Source: Pseudonocardia kunmingensis
Lineage (GTDB): Bacteria > Actinomycetota > Actinomycetes > Mycobacteriales > Pseudonocardiaceae
Length of the DNA: 64,000 bases
Assembly (NCBI RefSeq): GCF_006716445.1
Contig: NZ_VFPA01000005.1
Coordinates: 372,001-436,000 of the forward strand
Reading direction: 5' to 3'
The position numbers and the translations under genes are program-made. Positions 48,392 to 56,895 of the stretch are shown piece after piece. The notes under the pieces were generated by a model. It did not search any database. It was not told where the DNA came from and worked only from the letters and a program-made list of their open reading frames with translations. Position 1 is the first letter of the stretch, and each line of letters begins with the position of its first letter.

Positions 48392-49757
48392 GCGGTGCCC
48401 GGGCGGCGACCCCGGCGGCGACCCCGGCGATCGTGCGGGCGGTCACGCCGAACACGAACCGGTGTGCGGGCAGCTGGGCGTACCAGTAGGCGCGGCCCGC
48501 GGTGCCGTGCGGGTGGAACGTCACGCGCTGGACGAGGCGGCTGCCGCCGTCGGCCGGCTCGACCCGCAGCTCGAGGCGCGCCGTGCCGGGCAGGCGCATC
48601 TCGGCCCGCAGGCGCAGCGCGCGTCCCGGCTCGACCTCCTCGATGCGCCACCAGTCCAGCGCCGCCCCGGGTGCGAGCCGCTCGGGCCGCGTCCGGCGCG
48701 CGCCCACTCCGCCGAGCAGCCGGTCGAGGGCGCCGCGCAGCGCCCAGGCACCCGGGAGCGTGTACCAGCCCGTGTCCCCGCCGAGGCCCGCGACGACGGA
48801 CCACAGCGCCGCGGGCGGCGCCACCACCGGTTCGACGTGTTCGCTGACCAGCGGCTCGTCGGGTGCGCCCGCCGCGAGCGCGGCCCGCACCGCGTCGGCG
48901 TACGACGTGGGGCCCCCCGGTGGTGGCCCGTTGGGCGGCTCACCGTGGCACACGAGGTCGTGCGCCATCGACGCGAGCAGCGGACCCGCGAGGTGCCGGT
49001 CCACCGACGTCAGCGCCGCCACGGCGCGGGCGGTCAGGCGCGGCGCCGCACCCGGCACCGGGATCACGAGTGGCCGCGGCAGCCCGGCGATCTCGGCGCA
49101 CCGGCCCACCAGCTCGGCGTAGGTGAGGACGTCGGGCCCCCCGACGTCGAAGTGGCCGTGGGTCCGCTCCGGCAGCTCGAGGCACCCCACCAGGTGGTGC
49201 AGGACGTCCTCGACGGCGATGGGTTGCGCGCGGTTCCACGCGCGGTCGGGCATCGGCAGCACCGGCGCCGCCGCGGCGAAGCGGCGGATCATCTCGAAGC
49301 TCGCCGATCCGGCCCCGACCACGATGCCGGCCTGCAGCACCGCCGTCGGCACCCCGGAGGCGAGCAGCAGCTCGCCGACCTCGCGGCGCGACGCGAGGTG
49401 CTCCGAGCTGCCCGGCCCGGCGGGTTGCAGCCCTCCGAGGTAGACGATCCGGCGCACGCCCGCCGCCCGCGCGGCCGTGGCCAGCGCCGACGCCGCCACC
49501 CGGTCCCGCTCGGCGAAGCCGGGGCCGTCCATCGAGTGCACGAGGTGGAACACCGCGTCGACGCCGCGGCAGGCGCTCGCCTGCGCGTCCGGGTCGGTGG
49601 CGTCGCCGTGCACGGGCTCGACCCGCTCGGCCCAGTCGTGCCGCGCGAGCCTGCCCGCGTCGCGCACGAGGCAGCGGACCTCGTGACCGCCACCGAGCAG
49701 TCGCGGCACCAGCCGGCTCCCGACGTAGCCGGTCGCTCCGATCACCAGACAGCGCAC
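48378..49757 (-). CDS. NAD(P)-binding oxidoreductase with DUF2867-type C-terminus
   Basis: 459 residues in two parts. Residues 1-290 are an atypical short-chain dehydrogenase-like domain: VIGATGYVGSRLVPRLLGGG binds the dinucleotide, and VDAVFHLVHSMDGPGFAERD follows. The C-terminal part (about 310-459) is a SRPBCC-like fold of the DUF2867 type (LDWWRIEEVEPGRALRLRAE). Similar proteins are fairly common in actinobacteria but without assigned substrates; binding of a hydrophobic ligand near the NAD(P) domain is inferred. Overlaps the convergent MFS gene by 14 bases. Confidence 0.88.
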   Translation of the reverse strand: MRCLVIGATGYVGSRLVPRLLGGGHEVRCLVRDAGRLARHDWAERVEPVHGDATDPDAQASACRGVDAVFHLVHSMDGPGFAERDRVAASALATAARAAGVRRIVYLGGLQPAGPGSSEHLASRREVGELLLASGVPTAVLQAGIVVGAGSASFEMIRRFAAAAPVLPMPDRAWNRAQPIAVEDVLHHLVGCLELPERTHGHFDVGGPDVLTYAELVGRCAEIAGLPRPLVIPVPGAAPRLTARAVAALTSVDRHLAGPLLASMAHDLVCHGEPPNGPPPGGPTSYADAVRAALAAGAPDEPLVSEHVEPVVAPPAALWSVVAGLGGDTGWYTLPGAWALRGALDRLLGGVGARRTRPERLAPGAALDWWRIEEVEPGRALRLRAEMRLPGTARLELRVEPADGGSRLVQRVTFHPHGTAGRAYWYAQLPAHRFVFGVTARTIAGVAAGVAARAPLTPA

Positions 49758-49784
49758 GGGCGCCAGCCTCCCGCACGCGGGCGG

Positions 49785-50093
49785 TCACGGCACGCCCAGC
49801 ACCCGCAGACCGGCGGTCGTACCCGCCGCCAGGACCACGACCAGCACGAACGGCACCCGCCGCCACGCCGCGACGGCGCCGACGAGCACGCCTGCGGGGC
49901 GGGCCCAGCCGGCGAATCCCCCGTCCTCGGTCAGTGCGGCGGTCGCGATCAGCGCCACCAGCAGCGCGGTGGCGCCCAGGTCGAGGTAGCGCTCGACCCG
50001 CTCCGGCACGCGCATCCGGCCGCGCAGCACGATCCCGACGACGCGCAGCAGGTAGGTGCCCGCGGCGAGGGTGAGGACGGCGGTCCAGTTCAC
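49785..50093 (-). CDS. azlD: AzlD-family branched-chain amino acid exporter subunit
   Basis: 102 residues, three to four helices: WTAVLTLAAGTYLLRVVGIV, YLDLGATALLVALIATAALT and FVLVVVLAAGTTAGLRVLGV. Small partner of AzlC in branched-chain amino acid (or analogue) export. A GTG at 50093 overlaps the azlC stop (GTGA), so it is translated with azlC. Confidence 0.9.
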   Translation of the reverse strand: MNWTAVLTLAAGTYLLRVVGIVLRGRMRVPERVERYLDLGATALLVALIATAALTEDGGFAGWARPAGVLVGAVAAWRRVPFVLVVVLAAGTTAGLRVLGVP

Positions 50094-50785
50094 GACGTCC
50101 GCCCTTCGGGTGCCTCCACCGGCGCCCGGCCGGCGGCGACCAGCCCGAGGAGGCCGACGATCACCGGCACGCCCGGGGGCAGGTAGGGGGTGGCCACCAG
50201 CGCGACCACCGCGGCGGCGAGACCGACCCGGCGGGCGTCGGCCCGGCCCAGCGCGGGCAGCAGCATGGCCAGCAGCGCGGCCGGGAACGCCGCGTCCACG
50301 CCGAACGCGTCCGGGTCCGGGATGGCCGCGCCGGCGACCCGGCCCACCAGTGCGCCGACGTTCCAGAAGACGAACAGCAGGATCCCGCAGGCCCAGTAGG
50401 CCGCGCGGGCCCGTTCGCCGTTCCCCCGCGACCGGGAGAACGCGACGGACTCGTCGACCATCAGGTGCGCCCCGAGCAACCGGGCGGGCCAGCTGTCGCC
50501 GACGTTCCCGCCGATCGCCAGGCCGAACGGCACGTGCCGCGCGTTCATCACGAGCCCGGCGGCGACGGCGGCGACGACGTTCCCGCCGGCCGCCACCACC
50601 GCGACGACGAGGAACTGGGAGGCACCCGCGAACACGAGCACCGAGAGCGCGACCATGAGGACGAGCGGCACCCCGGCAGCGCCGGCCAGCGCGCCGAAGG
50701 ACGCGCCGACGACGCCGACCGCGGCGGTGAGCGCGAGGGCGTCCCGGAGGTCGTCGGGGTGCAGTGTTCGGTACAGCGAACGCAT
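50090..50785 (-). CDS. azlC: AzlC-family branched-chain amino acid exporter subunit
   Basis: 231 residues with five to six helices; MNARHVPFGLAIG is the diagnostic AzlC motif. An ATG at 50785 is preferred, since a perfect palindrome occupies 50786-50801 immediately upstream; a GTG at 50791 is the in-frame alternative adding two residues inside the palindrome. Exports branched-chain amino acids or toxic analogues together with AzlD. Divergent from a XRE-cupin regulator that is probably its controller. Confidence 0.9.
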   Translation of the reverse strand: MRSLYRTLHPDDLRDALALTAAVGVVGASFGALAGAAGVPLVLMVALSVLVFAGASQFLVVAVVAAGGNVVAAVAAGLVMNARHVPFGLAIGGNVGDSWPARLLGAHLMVDESVAFSRSRGNGERARAAYWACGILLFVFWNVGALVGRVAGAAIPDPDAFGVDAAFPAALLAMLLPALGRADARRVGLAAAVVALVATPYLPPGVPVIVGLLGLVAAGRAPVEAPEGRTS

Positions 50786-50801
50786 GTCCACTACAGTGGA
50801 C
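50786..50801. promoter_or_regulatory. Operator-like palindrome between azlC and the XRE regulator
   Basis: GTCCAC-TACA-GTGGAC, perfect 6-bp arms, abuts the azlC start and is 38 bases from the regulator ATG. A second arm pair (GTTCG/CGAAC) lies at 50765-50780 inside azlC. Probable binding site for the divergent XRE-cupin protein. Confidence 0.6.
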
Positions 50802-50839
50802 GCACCCGCCCGCGTTCGTCAAGCCGAACAAGGAGTCCG

Positions 50840-51394
50840 ATGGACCGAACGACTCCCTTCGCCGCCATCGCCGCCGCCCTGCGCCGCGAGCGCGGCCGCC
50901 ACGACCTCTCGCTCACCGAGCTCGCCCGCAGGGCCGGCATCGCCAAGTCCACGCTCTCGCAGCTCGAAGCGGGCACGGGCAACCCCAGCGTCGAGACGCT
51001 GTGGGCGCTCGCCGTGGCGCTCGACGTCCCGTTCAGCCGCCTGGTCGACCCCCCGACCGCGCCGGTCCACGTGATGCGGGCCGGTGAGGGGATCGCGATC
51101 GCGTCCGAGCACGCGCCGTTCACCGGCACCCTGCTCGCGGCCTGCCCGCCCGGCGCCCGGCGCGACCTGCACGTCATCACCGCCGAGCCCGGCGCGCCCC
51201 GCGAGGCGGACGGCCACATCCCGGGCACGGTCGAGCACATGCTCATCACGGCCGGCCGCTGGCGGGCCGGGCCGGACGGGGGCGAGGTCGAGCTCGGCGT
51301 CGGCGACTACGCCCGTTTCCCCGGCGACCGCCCGCACCGCTACGTCGCCCTGTCCCCCGGCTGCGCCGCGGTGCTCGTGATGGAGTACTCGTGA
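50840..51394 (+). CDS. XRE-family regulator with cupin domain
   Basis: 184 residues. N-terminal helix-turn-helix (LSLTELARRAGIAKSTLSQL, then GNPSVETLWALAVALDVPFS) and a C-terminal cupin barrel (about 110-184: GTVEHMLITAGRW, ELGVGDYARFPGDRPHRYVA) likely sensing a small molecule. ATG at 50840 with AAGGAG at 50831-50836. Divergent gene order with azlCD suggests it regulates amino acid export. The stop codon lies inside a 14-bp tandem duplication. Confidence 0.93.
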   Translation: MDRTTPFAAIAAALRRERGRHDLSLTELARRAGIAKSTLSQLEAGTGNPSVETLWALAVALDVPFSRLVDPPTAPVHVMRAGEGIAIASEHAPFTGTLLAACPPGARRDLHVITAEPGAPREADGHIPGTVEHMLITAGRWRAGPDGGEVELGVGDYARFPGDRPHRYVALSPGCAAVLVMEYS

Positions 51395-51409
51395 CGGAGT
51401 ACTCGTGAC
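51382..51409. repeat. 14-bp perfect tandem duplication over a stop codon
   Basis: GGAGTACTCGTGAC occurs twice in a row; the first copy contains the TGA stop (51392-51394) of the XRE-cupin gene and the second repeats it just downstream. Confidence 0.85.
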
Positions 51410-51428
51410 GGGTCGCGCCTGCGGGGGG

Positions 51429-52367
51429 TCACCGCGTCGCCGGGTCGGGCGTCCCCTCGGTCAGCCCGCTCTCGACACGGGTGGCGGTGGCGGGGTCCGA
51501 GGGCGCCCGCTGAGCGGAGCCCGGGGCCGGCGCGGGCCCCACGGCCTCGTCGGCCGGCTCGCTGCGCTGCCCCTCGTCGAGCGGGTAGCGCGTCACCCAG
51601 TCGACGTGCATCGTCGACTCCTGCACCTCCCCCTCCCCGTCCTCGGGGAACCAGTCGAGCTGGATGCACAGGTGCATGGCGCGCGGCGGGAGGATCTCGG
51701 TGTCCTCGGTGCGCCACCACTCCTTCCCGTCCACGAACGCCGCCACGTGGTCGGGGGTCCACTCGACCGCCCAGTTGTGCCACTGCGTCGCGTCGATCTG
51801 CACCTCGCCGACCACCTGGTCGTTGTCCTCCCCGTAGTGCAGGAAGATGTTCGTGGTCTGGCGGGTGTGGTCCATCATCTCCATGAAGTCGATCTCGCCA
51901 CCCACCGGGAAGTCCTCGGCGTCGGGCCACAGGAGCAGCAGGGCGTTGTAGCTCTCGTCGCTCGCGGGTGCGCGCACCCGGCCCTCCCAGCGCCCGTACT
52001 TCTGCCCCGGACCCCAGGCCATGCCCGCGGTGTTGCCCTGCGCGTCACCGGTGATCGTCAGGATGCCGTCCTCGATGCTGACGGCGTCCGGCGTGCGCCG
52101 TCCGTTGTCGGCGTGCCCGGGGCCGTCGTAGACGTTCCAGGCCTCGCCCAGCGGCCCGTCGAACTCGTCGACGCGGTTGGGCTCCCCCCAGCCGAACGCG
52201 GCCGCGGCGCTGGTCTCGTGCCCCGCAGACTGTCCTGCCTGGTCCGGGGCCTGGTCCGGGGCCGTGGGGCGTGGGGGGTCCGGCGGGGCCGGCGCCGCGA
52301 CAGCCGCCGTCGACAGGGCGAGCAGCATCGTCCCCGCGATCCCGCAGACCGTGAGCCAGCGCCTCAT
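51429..52367 (-). CDS. Secreted glycoside hydrolase family 16 protein
   Basis: 312 residues. Signal peptide MRRWLTVCGIAGTMLLALST then AAVAA; a Pro/Ala-rich linker (about 26-56) precedes a GH16 beta-jelly-roll. The catalytic motif is GGEIDFMEMM, giving E158, D160 and E163 in the ExDxxE pattern. LCIQLDWFPED is near the end of the domain. GH16 enzymes cleave beta-1,3/1,4-glucans, agar or similar polymers; the exact substrate cannot be told from this. Short acidic Pro/Ala tail after about residue 280. Confidence 0.93.
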   Translation of the reverse strand: MRRWLTVCGIAGTMLLALSTAAVAAPAPPDPPRPTAPDQAPDQAGQSAGHETSAAAAFGWGEPNRVDEFDGPLGEAWNVYDGPGHADNGRRTPDAVSIEDGILTITGDAQGNTAGMAWGPGQKYGRWEGRVRAPASDESYNALLLLWPDAEDFPVGGEIDFMEMMDHTRQTTNIFLHYGEDNDQVVGEVQIDATQWHNWAVEWTPDHVAAFVDGKEWWRTEDTEILPPRAMHLCIQLDWFPEDGEGEVQESTMHVDWVTRYPLDEGQRSEPADEAVGPAPAPGSAQRAPSDPATATRVESGLTEGTPDPATR

Positions 52368-52511
52368 GCGTCTCCTCCGCCACTCCAGTCCCGAACCGGA
52401 CAGGACGGACGCTAGGCGGGGGCGGTGACTCCAGCAGGGCGGGTCACCGGACCGGGTGCGGGAGCCGACCCGGACGGGTGAGCACGTCGGCTACGCGACG
52501 CCTCGACGACA

Positions 52512-52557
52512 CGAGCCGTACACCAGCGCCGTCGGTGCGACGTCGGTGTACGGCTCG
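52512..52557. terminator. Hairpin downstream of pdxS
   Basis: 13-bp perfect stem CGAGCCGTACACC (52512-52524) with its complement 52545-52557, loop 20 bases that can fold further. It lies 20 bases after the pdxS stop codon and probably terminates that transcript. The remaining bases to the GH16 start (52368-52511) show nothing else. Confidence 0.75.
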
Positions 52558-52577
52558 CGGCGGTCAGGCGGGCTGGC

Positions 52578-53498
52578 TCACCAGCCGCGGTCGGCGTAGC
52601 GCTGCTCGGCGGGCAGCTCGGCGACGTTGATCCCGACCATCGCCTCGCCCAGCCCACGGGAGACCTTCGCGATGACGTCGGGGTCGTCGTGGAACGTGGT
52701 GGCCTTGACGATGGCCGCGGCGCGCTGTGCCGGGTCGCCGGACTTGAAGATGCCCGAGCCCACGAACACGCCCTCGGCGCCCAGCTGCATCATCATCGCC
52801 GCGTCGGCCGGGGTGGCGATGCCGCCCGCGGTGAACAGCACGACCGGCAGCTTGCCGGCCTGCGCCACCTCGCGCACCAGCTCGACCGGTGCGCGCAGCT
52901 CCTTCGCCGCCACGAACAGCTCGGCCTCGTCGAGCGCGGCGAGCTTGCGGATCTCCGAGCGGATCGAGCGCATGTGCCGGGTGGCCTCGACGACGTTGCC
53001 GGTGCCGGCCTCGCCCTTCGAGCGGATCATGGCGGCACCCTCGGAGAGGCGGCGCAGGGCCTCGCCCAGGTTGGTGGCACCGCACACGAACGGCACCGTG
53101 AACGCCCACTTGTCGATGTGGTGCGCCTCGTCGGCGGGCGTGAGCACCTCGGACTCGTCGACGTAGTCGACGCCGAGCGACTGCAGCACCTGCGCCTCGA
53201 CGAAGTGGCCGATGCGGGCCTTGGCCATCACCGGGATCGACACGGCCTCGACGATGCCCTGGATCATGTCCGGGTCGCTCATGCGCGCCACGCCGCCCTG
53301 CGCGCGGATGTCGGCGGGCACCCGCTCCAGCGCCATGACGGCGACGGCGCCGGCGTCCTCGGCGATCTTCGCCTGCTCCGGCGTGACCACGTCCATGATC
53401 ACGCCACCCTTGAGCATCTCCGCCATCCCGCGCTTGACGCGGGCGGTACCCAGCGCCGACTCGGTGGATCCGGTGGCGGGTGTTTCGGGGGAGGACAC
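52578..53498 (-). CDS. pdxS: Pyridoxal 5'-phosphate synthase subunit PdxS
   Basis: 306 residues; TIM-barrel synthase that makes PLP from ribose 5-phosphate, glyceraldehyde 3-phosphate and ammonia delivered by PdxT. Diagnostic segments: VKRGMAEMLKGGVIMDVVTP, PVMAKARIGHFVEAQVLQ with a catalytic lysine, SLGVDYVDESEVLTPADE and KGEAGTGNVVEATRHMR. ATG at 53498 follows a Ser/Thr-rich leader. First identified gene after a gap from pdxT, 14 kb away. Confidence 0.97.
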   Translation of the reverse strand: MSSPETPATGSTESALGTARVKRGMAEMLKGGVIMDVVTPEQAKIAEDAGAVAVMALERVPADIRAQGGVARMSDPDMIQGIVEAVSIPVMAKARIGHFVEAQVLQSLGVDYVDESEVLTPADEAHHIDKWAFTVPFVCGATNLGEALRRLSEGAAMIRSKGEAGTGNVVEATRHMRSIRSEIRKLAALDEAELFVAAKELRAPVELVREVAQAGKLPVVLFTAGGIATPADAAMMMQLGAEGVFVGSGIFKSGDPAQRAAAIVKATTFHDDPDVIAKVSRGLGEAMVGINVAELPAEQRYADRGW

Positions 53499-53543
53499 GG
53501 CGTCTACCTCTCGGTTCTGCTGCAGGAAACACCCGATCCTACG

Positions 53544-54083
53544 TCAGGCGGGAGGCGCCAACCGCCGCCGCACGGGGGCGGCGGTCGTCACACCGGCCTC
53601 GGCGTCGGCGATCTCGAAGTACTCCGGCATCGGCGCCGTGCCTGCGAGGTGCAGCCAGCGCACCAGCCGCCGCGATCGCAGGCCGCGGGTGTCGCGGACG
53701 GCGTCGTTGTGCACCCGCCGGGCGAGGACGACCAGCTGCTCGGCGTCGACCAGCTCCTCGAGCACCGCGTCGGGCAGCCGGGAGCGGTCGAGCGCGGCGA
53801 GCGCGCGGCCGAGCAGGTTCTCCGCGGCCTCCCGGTCGGTCCCCGTGGCGCGGGCCTGCCGGGTGGCCGCCACCGCCCGCGTCACCGCGTCGGCCCGGTC
53901 CCGGCGCAGCACCGCGGCCACCGCCACCGCGGCCGCGGCGCGCCGCTCGAGCGCGGCCTCCAGCCCGTCGCGCGCCGCGTCGGTGCGCACGTGCAGGCGG
54001 TCCAGCCGCCGGATGCGGGTGGCGACCAGGGTCACGACCCCCACCAGCACCAGCCCCACGAGCAACCACAGGACGACGGTCAT
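53544..54083 (-). CDS. LemA-like small membrane-anchored protein of the PIM operon
   Basis: 179 residues. One N-terminal helix (LWLLVGLVLVGVVTLVAT) and a helical Ala/Arg-rich region (about 20-110) resembling LemA proteins, then a basic loop DTRGLRSRRLVRWLHLAG and a Pro-rich end. Function unknown. ATG at 54083 overlaps the pimA stop (ATGA) so it is co-translated with PimA; in M. tuberculosis Rv2609c holds this place, so a role in cell envelope lipid synthesis is inferred. Confidence 0.75.
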   Translation of the reverse strand: MTVVLWLLVGLVLVGVVTLVATRIRRLDRLHVRTDAARDGLEAALERRAAAAVAVAAVLRRDRADAVTRAVAATRQARATGTDREAAENLLGRALAALDRSRLPDAVLEELVDAEQLVVLARRVHNDAVRDTRGLRSRRLVRWLHLAGTAPMPEYFEIADAEAGVTTAAPVRRRLAPPA

Positions 54084-55228
54084 CGCAGGCCCTGCGCCGC
54101 GACCCGCCGCGGGTCCGCCGCGACCGCCGCACGGTAGACCCGCACCACCGCGGCCGCGACCGCGGGCCAGCCGAAGTCCTGCGCGCGCACCCGACCCGCC
54201 GCGGCGAGGGCGGTGCGGTGCGCGGGGTCGTCCAGCAGGGCCGCCAGCCGCTCGGCGAGCGCCGCCCCGTCCCCGGTCGGGAACAGCACGCCCGCCGCCG
54301 GCTCCCCGAGCACGTCGCGGAAGGCGTCCAGGTCGCTCGCCAGCACCGGGGCCCCGGCCGCGAGCGCCTCCGCGAGGACGATGCCGAAGCTCTCGCCTCC
54401 GGTGTTGGGCGCGCAGAACACGTCCATGGAGCGCAGGGCCGCGGCCTTGGTGGCGTCGTCGACCGGGCCGAGGACGTCGAGCCGGTCGGCCACCGGCCCG
54501 GCCGCGCGGCGCAGCCCGGCCGCGTCACCGCGGCCCACGACCAGGACCCGCAGCCGCGGCCGGTCGGGCGCCAGCCTGCGGACGGCGTCGAGGAGGACGG
54601 GCATGCCCTTGCGCGGCTCGTCGAACCGGCCCAGGAACCCGACCGTCTCCGGCCGCGGGTACCCGGGAAGGGGTGCTCCGGCCGCGAACTCCTCCACGTC
54701 GACCCCGTTGGGGATCTCGACGGCGTCCCCGCCCAGGTGCTCCACCTGCACGCGCCGGGCCAGCGGCGACACGGCGATGCGCGCCGTGACCTTCTCCATC
54801 AGCGGCTGCAGCACCCCGCCGAACGCGGCGAGCGCCCGCGAGCGCTCGGTGGAGGTGTGGAAGGTCGCCACGATCGGCCCCTCCGCGGCGAGCAGCGTGA
54901 GCACCGAGAGGCTCACCGTCGTCGGCTCGTGCAGGTGCAGCACGTCGAACGTGTGCTCGGCGAGCCAGCGGCGCGCCCGTGCGTAGGTGAGCGGGCCGAA
55001 GCTCACCCGCGCGACGGACCCGTTGTAGGGCACCCCGAGGGCCCGGCCGGCGGGCGTGACGAACCCGGGCACCGCCGTGCCCTCCGCCGCGGGCGCGAGC
55101 ACGCTCACGGTGTGGCCGAGGCGTTCCAGCGCCCCGGCGAGCCCCACGACGTGGGCCTGCACGCCGCCCGGCACGTCGAGCGAGTACGGGCAGACGATCC
55201 CCACCCGCAGTGCCCCGCCGCTGCTCAT
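54080..55228 (-). CDS. pimA: Phosphatidylinositol alpha-mannosyltransferase PimA
   Basis: 382-residue GT4 glycosyltransferase that adds the first mannose to phosphatidylinositol at the inner face of the membrane. Family features: PYSLDVPGGVQAHVVGLAGA at the N-terminus, DVLHLHEPTTVSLSVL, and the catalytic ESFGIVLAEALAAG (E-x7-E). ATG at 55228 overlaps the acyltransferase stop (ATGA). Lies in the conserved order HIT-pgsA-acyltransferase-pimA. Confidence 0.95.
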   Translation of the reverse strand: MSSGGALRVGIVCPYSLDVPGGVQAHVVGLAGALERLGHTVSVLAPAAEGTAVPGFVTPAGRALGVPYNGSVARVSFGPLTYARARRWLAEHTFDVLHLHEPTTVSLSVLTLLAAEGPIVATFHTSTERSRALAAFGGVLQPLMEKVTARIAVSPLARRVQVEHLGGDAVEIPNGVDVEEFAAGAPLPGYPRPETVGFLGRFDEPRKGMPVLLDAVRRLAPDRPRLRVLVVGRGDAAGLRRAAGPVADRLDVLGPVDDATKAAALRSMDVFCAPNTGGESFGIVLAEALAAGAPVLASDLDAFRDVLGEPAAGVLFPTGDGAALAERLAALLDDPAHRTALAAAGRVRAQDFGWPAVAAAVVRVYRAAVAADPRRVAAQGLR

Positions 55229-56157
55229 CCCGGCTCCCGGTCCGCGGTCCACAGGGGCTGCAGCGCGTGCCAGTCCTCCGGGGCCTGCGCGATGAGCCGG
55301 GCGAACGCGTCCGCGATCGCCTGGGTGGCCTTCGCGACGGAGTCCGGGGAGCGTTCCACCGGCACCGGATCGGCGATCGGCACCACCCACCCGTCGCGGC
55401 TGAAATGGGGGTAGGCCGGCATCAGGACCGCGCCCGTCAGCGCCGCGAGCCGCGCCGGGCCCGCCGGGAAGCGCGCCGGCTCACCGAAGAACGAGACCTC
55501 GACGCCCGAGCCGGCCAGGTCGCGGTCGGCCACCAGGCAGACCACGCCGCCGGCCCGCAGCCGGCGGGTGAGCGCCCGGTGGGCGGCCGTGCCCGCCTCC
55601 GCGGCGACGACCTCGAACCCGAGCGCCTCGCGGTAGGCCAGGAACCGGCGGAAGAGCGACTCCGGGCGCAGCCGCTGGGCCATCGTCGTGAACACGGGTT
55701 CGTGGCCGAGCCCGCGCAGCGTCTCCACCACCCAGACGCCCGCCGCGTCCCAGTTGCCGCTGTGGGGCACCGCGAACACGACGCCGCGTCCGGCCGCGAT
55801 CGCGTCGAAGAACGGCCCCGTGCCCGAGATGCCCTCGTCCATGCGGGCGTGCACCGCCTGCGCGTCCCCCGGCCGCAGGCGGAACATCTCGCACCAGTAG
55901 CGCGCGTAGCTGCGCAGCCCGGCGCGGACGAGCCGGTCCAGCTCGGCCGGTGTGGCGGCCGGCACGACCCGGCCGAGGTTGGCGCGCAGGCGCACGGCAG
56001 GGCCGGCGCCGGTGCGCGCGGCGAGGTCGGCGGCGAGCCGGAACACCCCCGCCGCCGCACCCGCGGGCAGCGCGCGCACCAGCCGCCACGCCGCGGCGTA
56101 CTGGGCGTCGGCGAGCCGCTCCGCGACCGGCACCCGGTCCGCTCTCGCCGCGGTCAC
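55225..56157 (-). CDS. patA: Phosphatidylinositol mannoside acyltransferase (PatA/HtrB-like)
   Basis: 310 residues. Lauroyl-acyltransferase-like fold with the catalytic HSGNWDAAGVW (HxxxxD) motif and CLVADRDLAGSGVEVSFFG. Acylates the mannose of PIM. A GTG start at 56157 overlaps the pgsA stop (GTGA) and fits the family N-terminus VAERLADAQYAAAWRLV; the longer open frame upstream is antisense-like. Confidence 0.93.
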   Translation of the reverse strand: MTAARADRVPVAERLADAQYAAAWRLVRALPAGAAAGVFRLAADLAARTGAGPAVRLRANLGRVVPAATPAELDRLVRAGLRSYARYWCEMFRLRPGDAQAVHARMDEGISGTGPFFDAIAAGRGVVFAVPHSGNWDAAGVWVVETLRGLGHEPVFTTMAQRLRPESLFRRFLAYREALGFEVVAAEAGTAAHRALTRRLRAGGVVCLVADRDLAGSGVEVSFFGEPARFPAGPARLAALTGAVLMPAYPHFSRDGWVVPIADPVPVERSPDSVAKATQAIADAFARLIAQAPEDWHALQPLWTADREPG

Positions 56158-56810
56158 GGGTTCGGCGCCGCGTCGGCCGGTCCGGGCGCGGCAGGCGGTG
56201 GGACCGCCCGTGCCTGCGCCGCGCGGTACACGATCGCGATCCGCTGCCCCACCGTCCACAGCGACGCCACCGCCAGCACCCACAGCGCGACGTGCAGCGC
56301 GTACGGCACGCCCAGCCCGTGCAGCCCGCAGCCGACCAGCGCGATGATCAGCCGCTCCGCCCGCTCGACGAGCCCGCCCTCGACCACGAGCCCGGCGCCC
56401 TCGGCCCGCGCCTTGATGTAGGAGACGAGCTGGCCCGCCACCAGGCACAGCAGCGCCGCGACGCCGAGCACCCGCTGCTCCCCCACCCCCAGGCACCACC
56501 AGGCGAGGCCCGCGAACAGGGCGCCGTCGGCGACGCGGTCGCAGGTGGAGTCGAGCACCGCGCCGAAGACCGTGCTGTGGCCGCGGGCGCGCGCCATCGC
56601 GCCGTCGAGGAGGTCGAACAGCACGAACAGCGTGATCACGGCGGCGCCGACGAACAGCTCGTCACGCGGCAGGAACCACAGCGCGGCGGCCACCGATCCC
56701 ACGGTGCCGGCGACGGTGACGACGTCGGGCGCGACGCCGCGCGCGACCAGCCAGCGGGCGAGGGGCTCGGTCACGCGGTTCACGTGCACGCGGGCGAAGA
56801 CGTTGAGCAT
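56154..56810 (-). CDS. pgsA: Phosphatidylinositol phosphate synthase-like CDP-alcohol phosphotransferase
   Basis: 218 residues, six helices. The CDP-alcohol phosphotransferase motif D-G-x2-A-R-x8-G-x3-D-x3-D is present as DLLDGAMARARG followed by FGAVLDSTCDR. Starts MLNVFARVHVNRV. By position and family it makes phosphatidylinositol phosphate, the precursor for PimA. Operon with HIT (upstream), patA and pimA (downstream). Confidence 0.92.
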   Translation of the reverse strand: MLNVFARVHVNRVTEPLARWLVARGVAPDVVTVAGTVGSVAAALWFLPRDELFVGAAVITLFVLFDLLDGAMARARGHSTVFGAVLDSTCDRVADGALFAGLAWWCLGVGEQRVLGVAALLCLVAGQLVSYIKARAEGAGLVVEGGLVERAERLIIALVGCGLHGLGVPYALHVALWVLAVASLWTVGQRIAIVYRAAQARAVPPPAAPGPADAAPNP

Positions 56811-56895
56811 GGACTCCTGCTTGAGACTCCGGCCTGGGTTTCCGGCTCGGTCGCCGGTACCCGGGCTGCCGGCCGCCGCCTCTACCCCACCCAGC

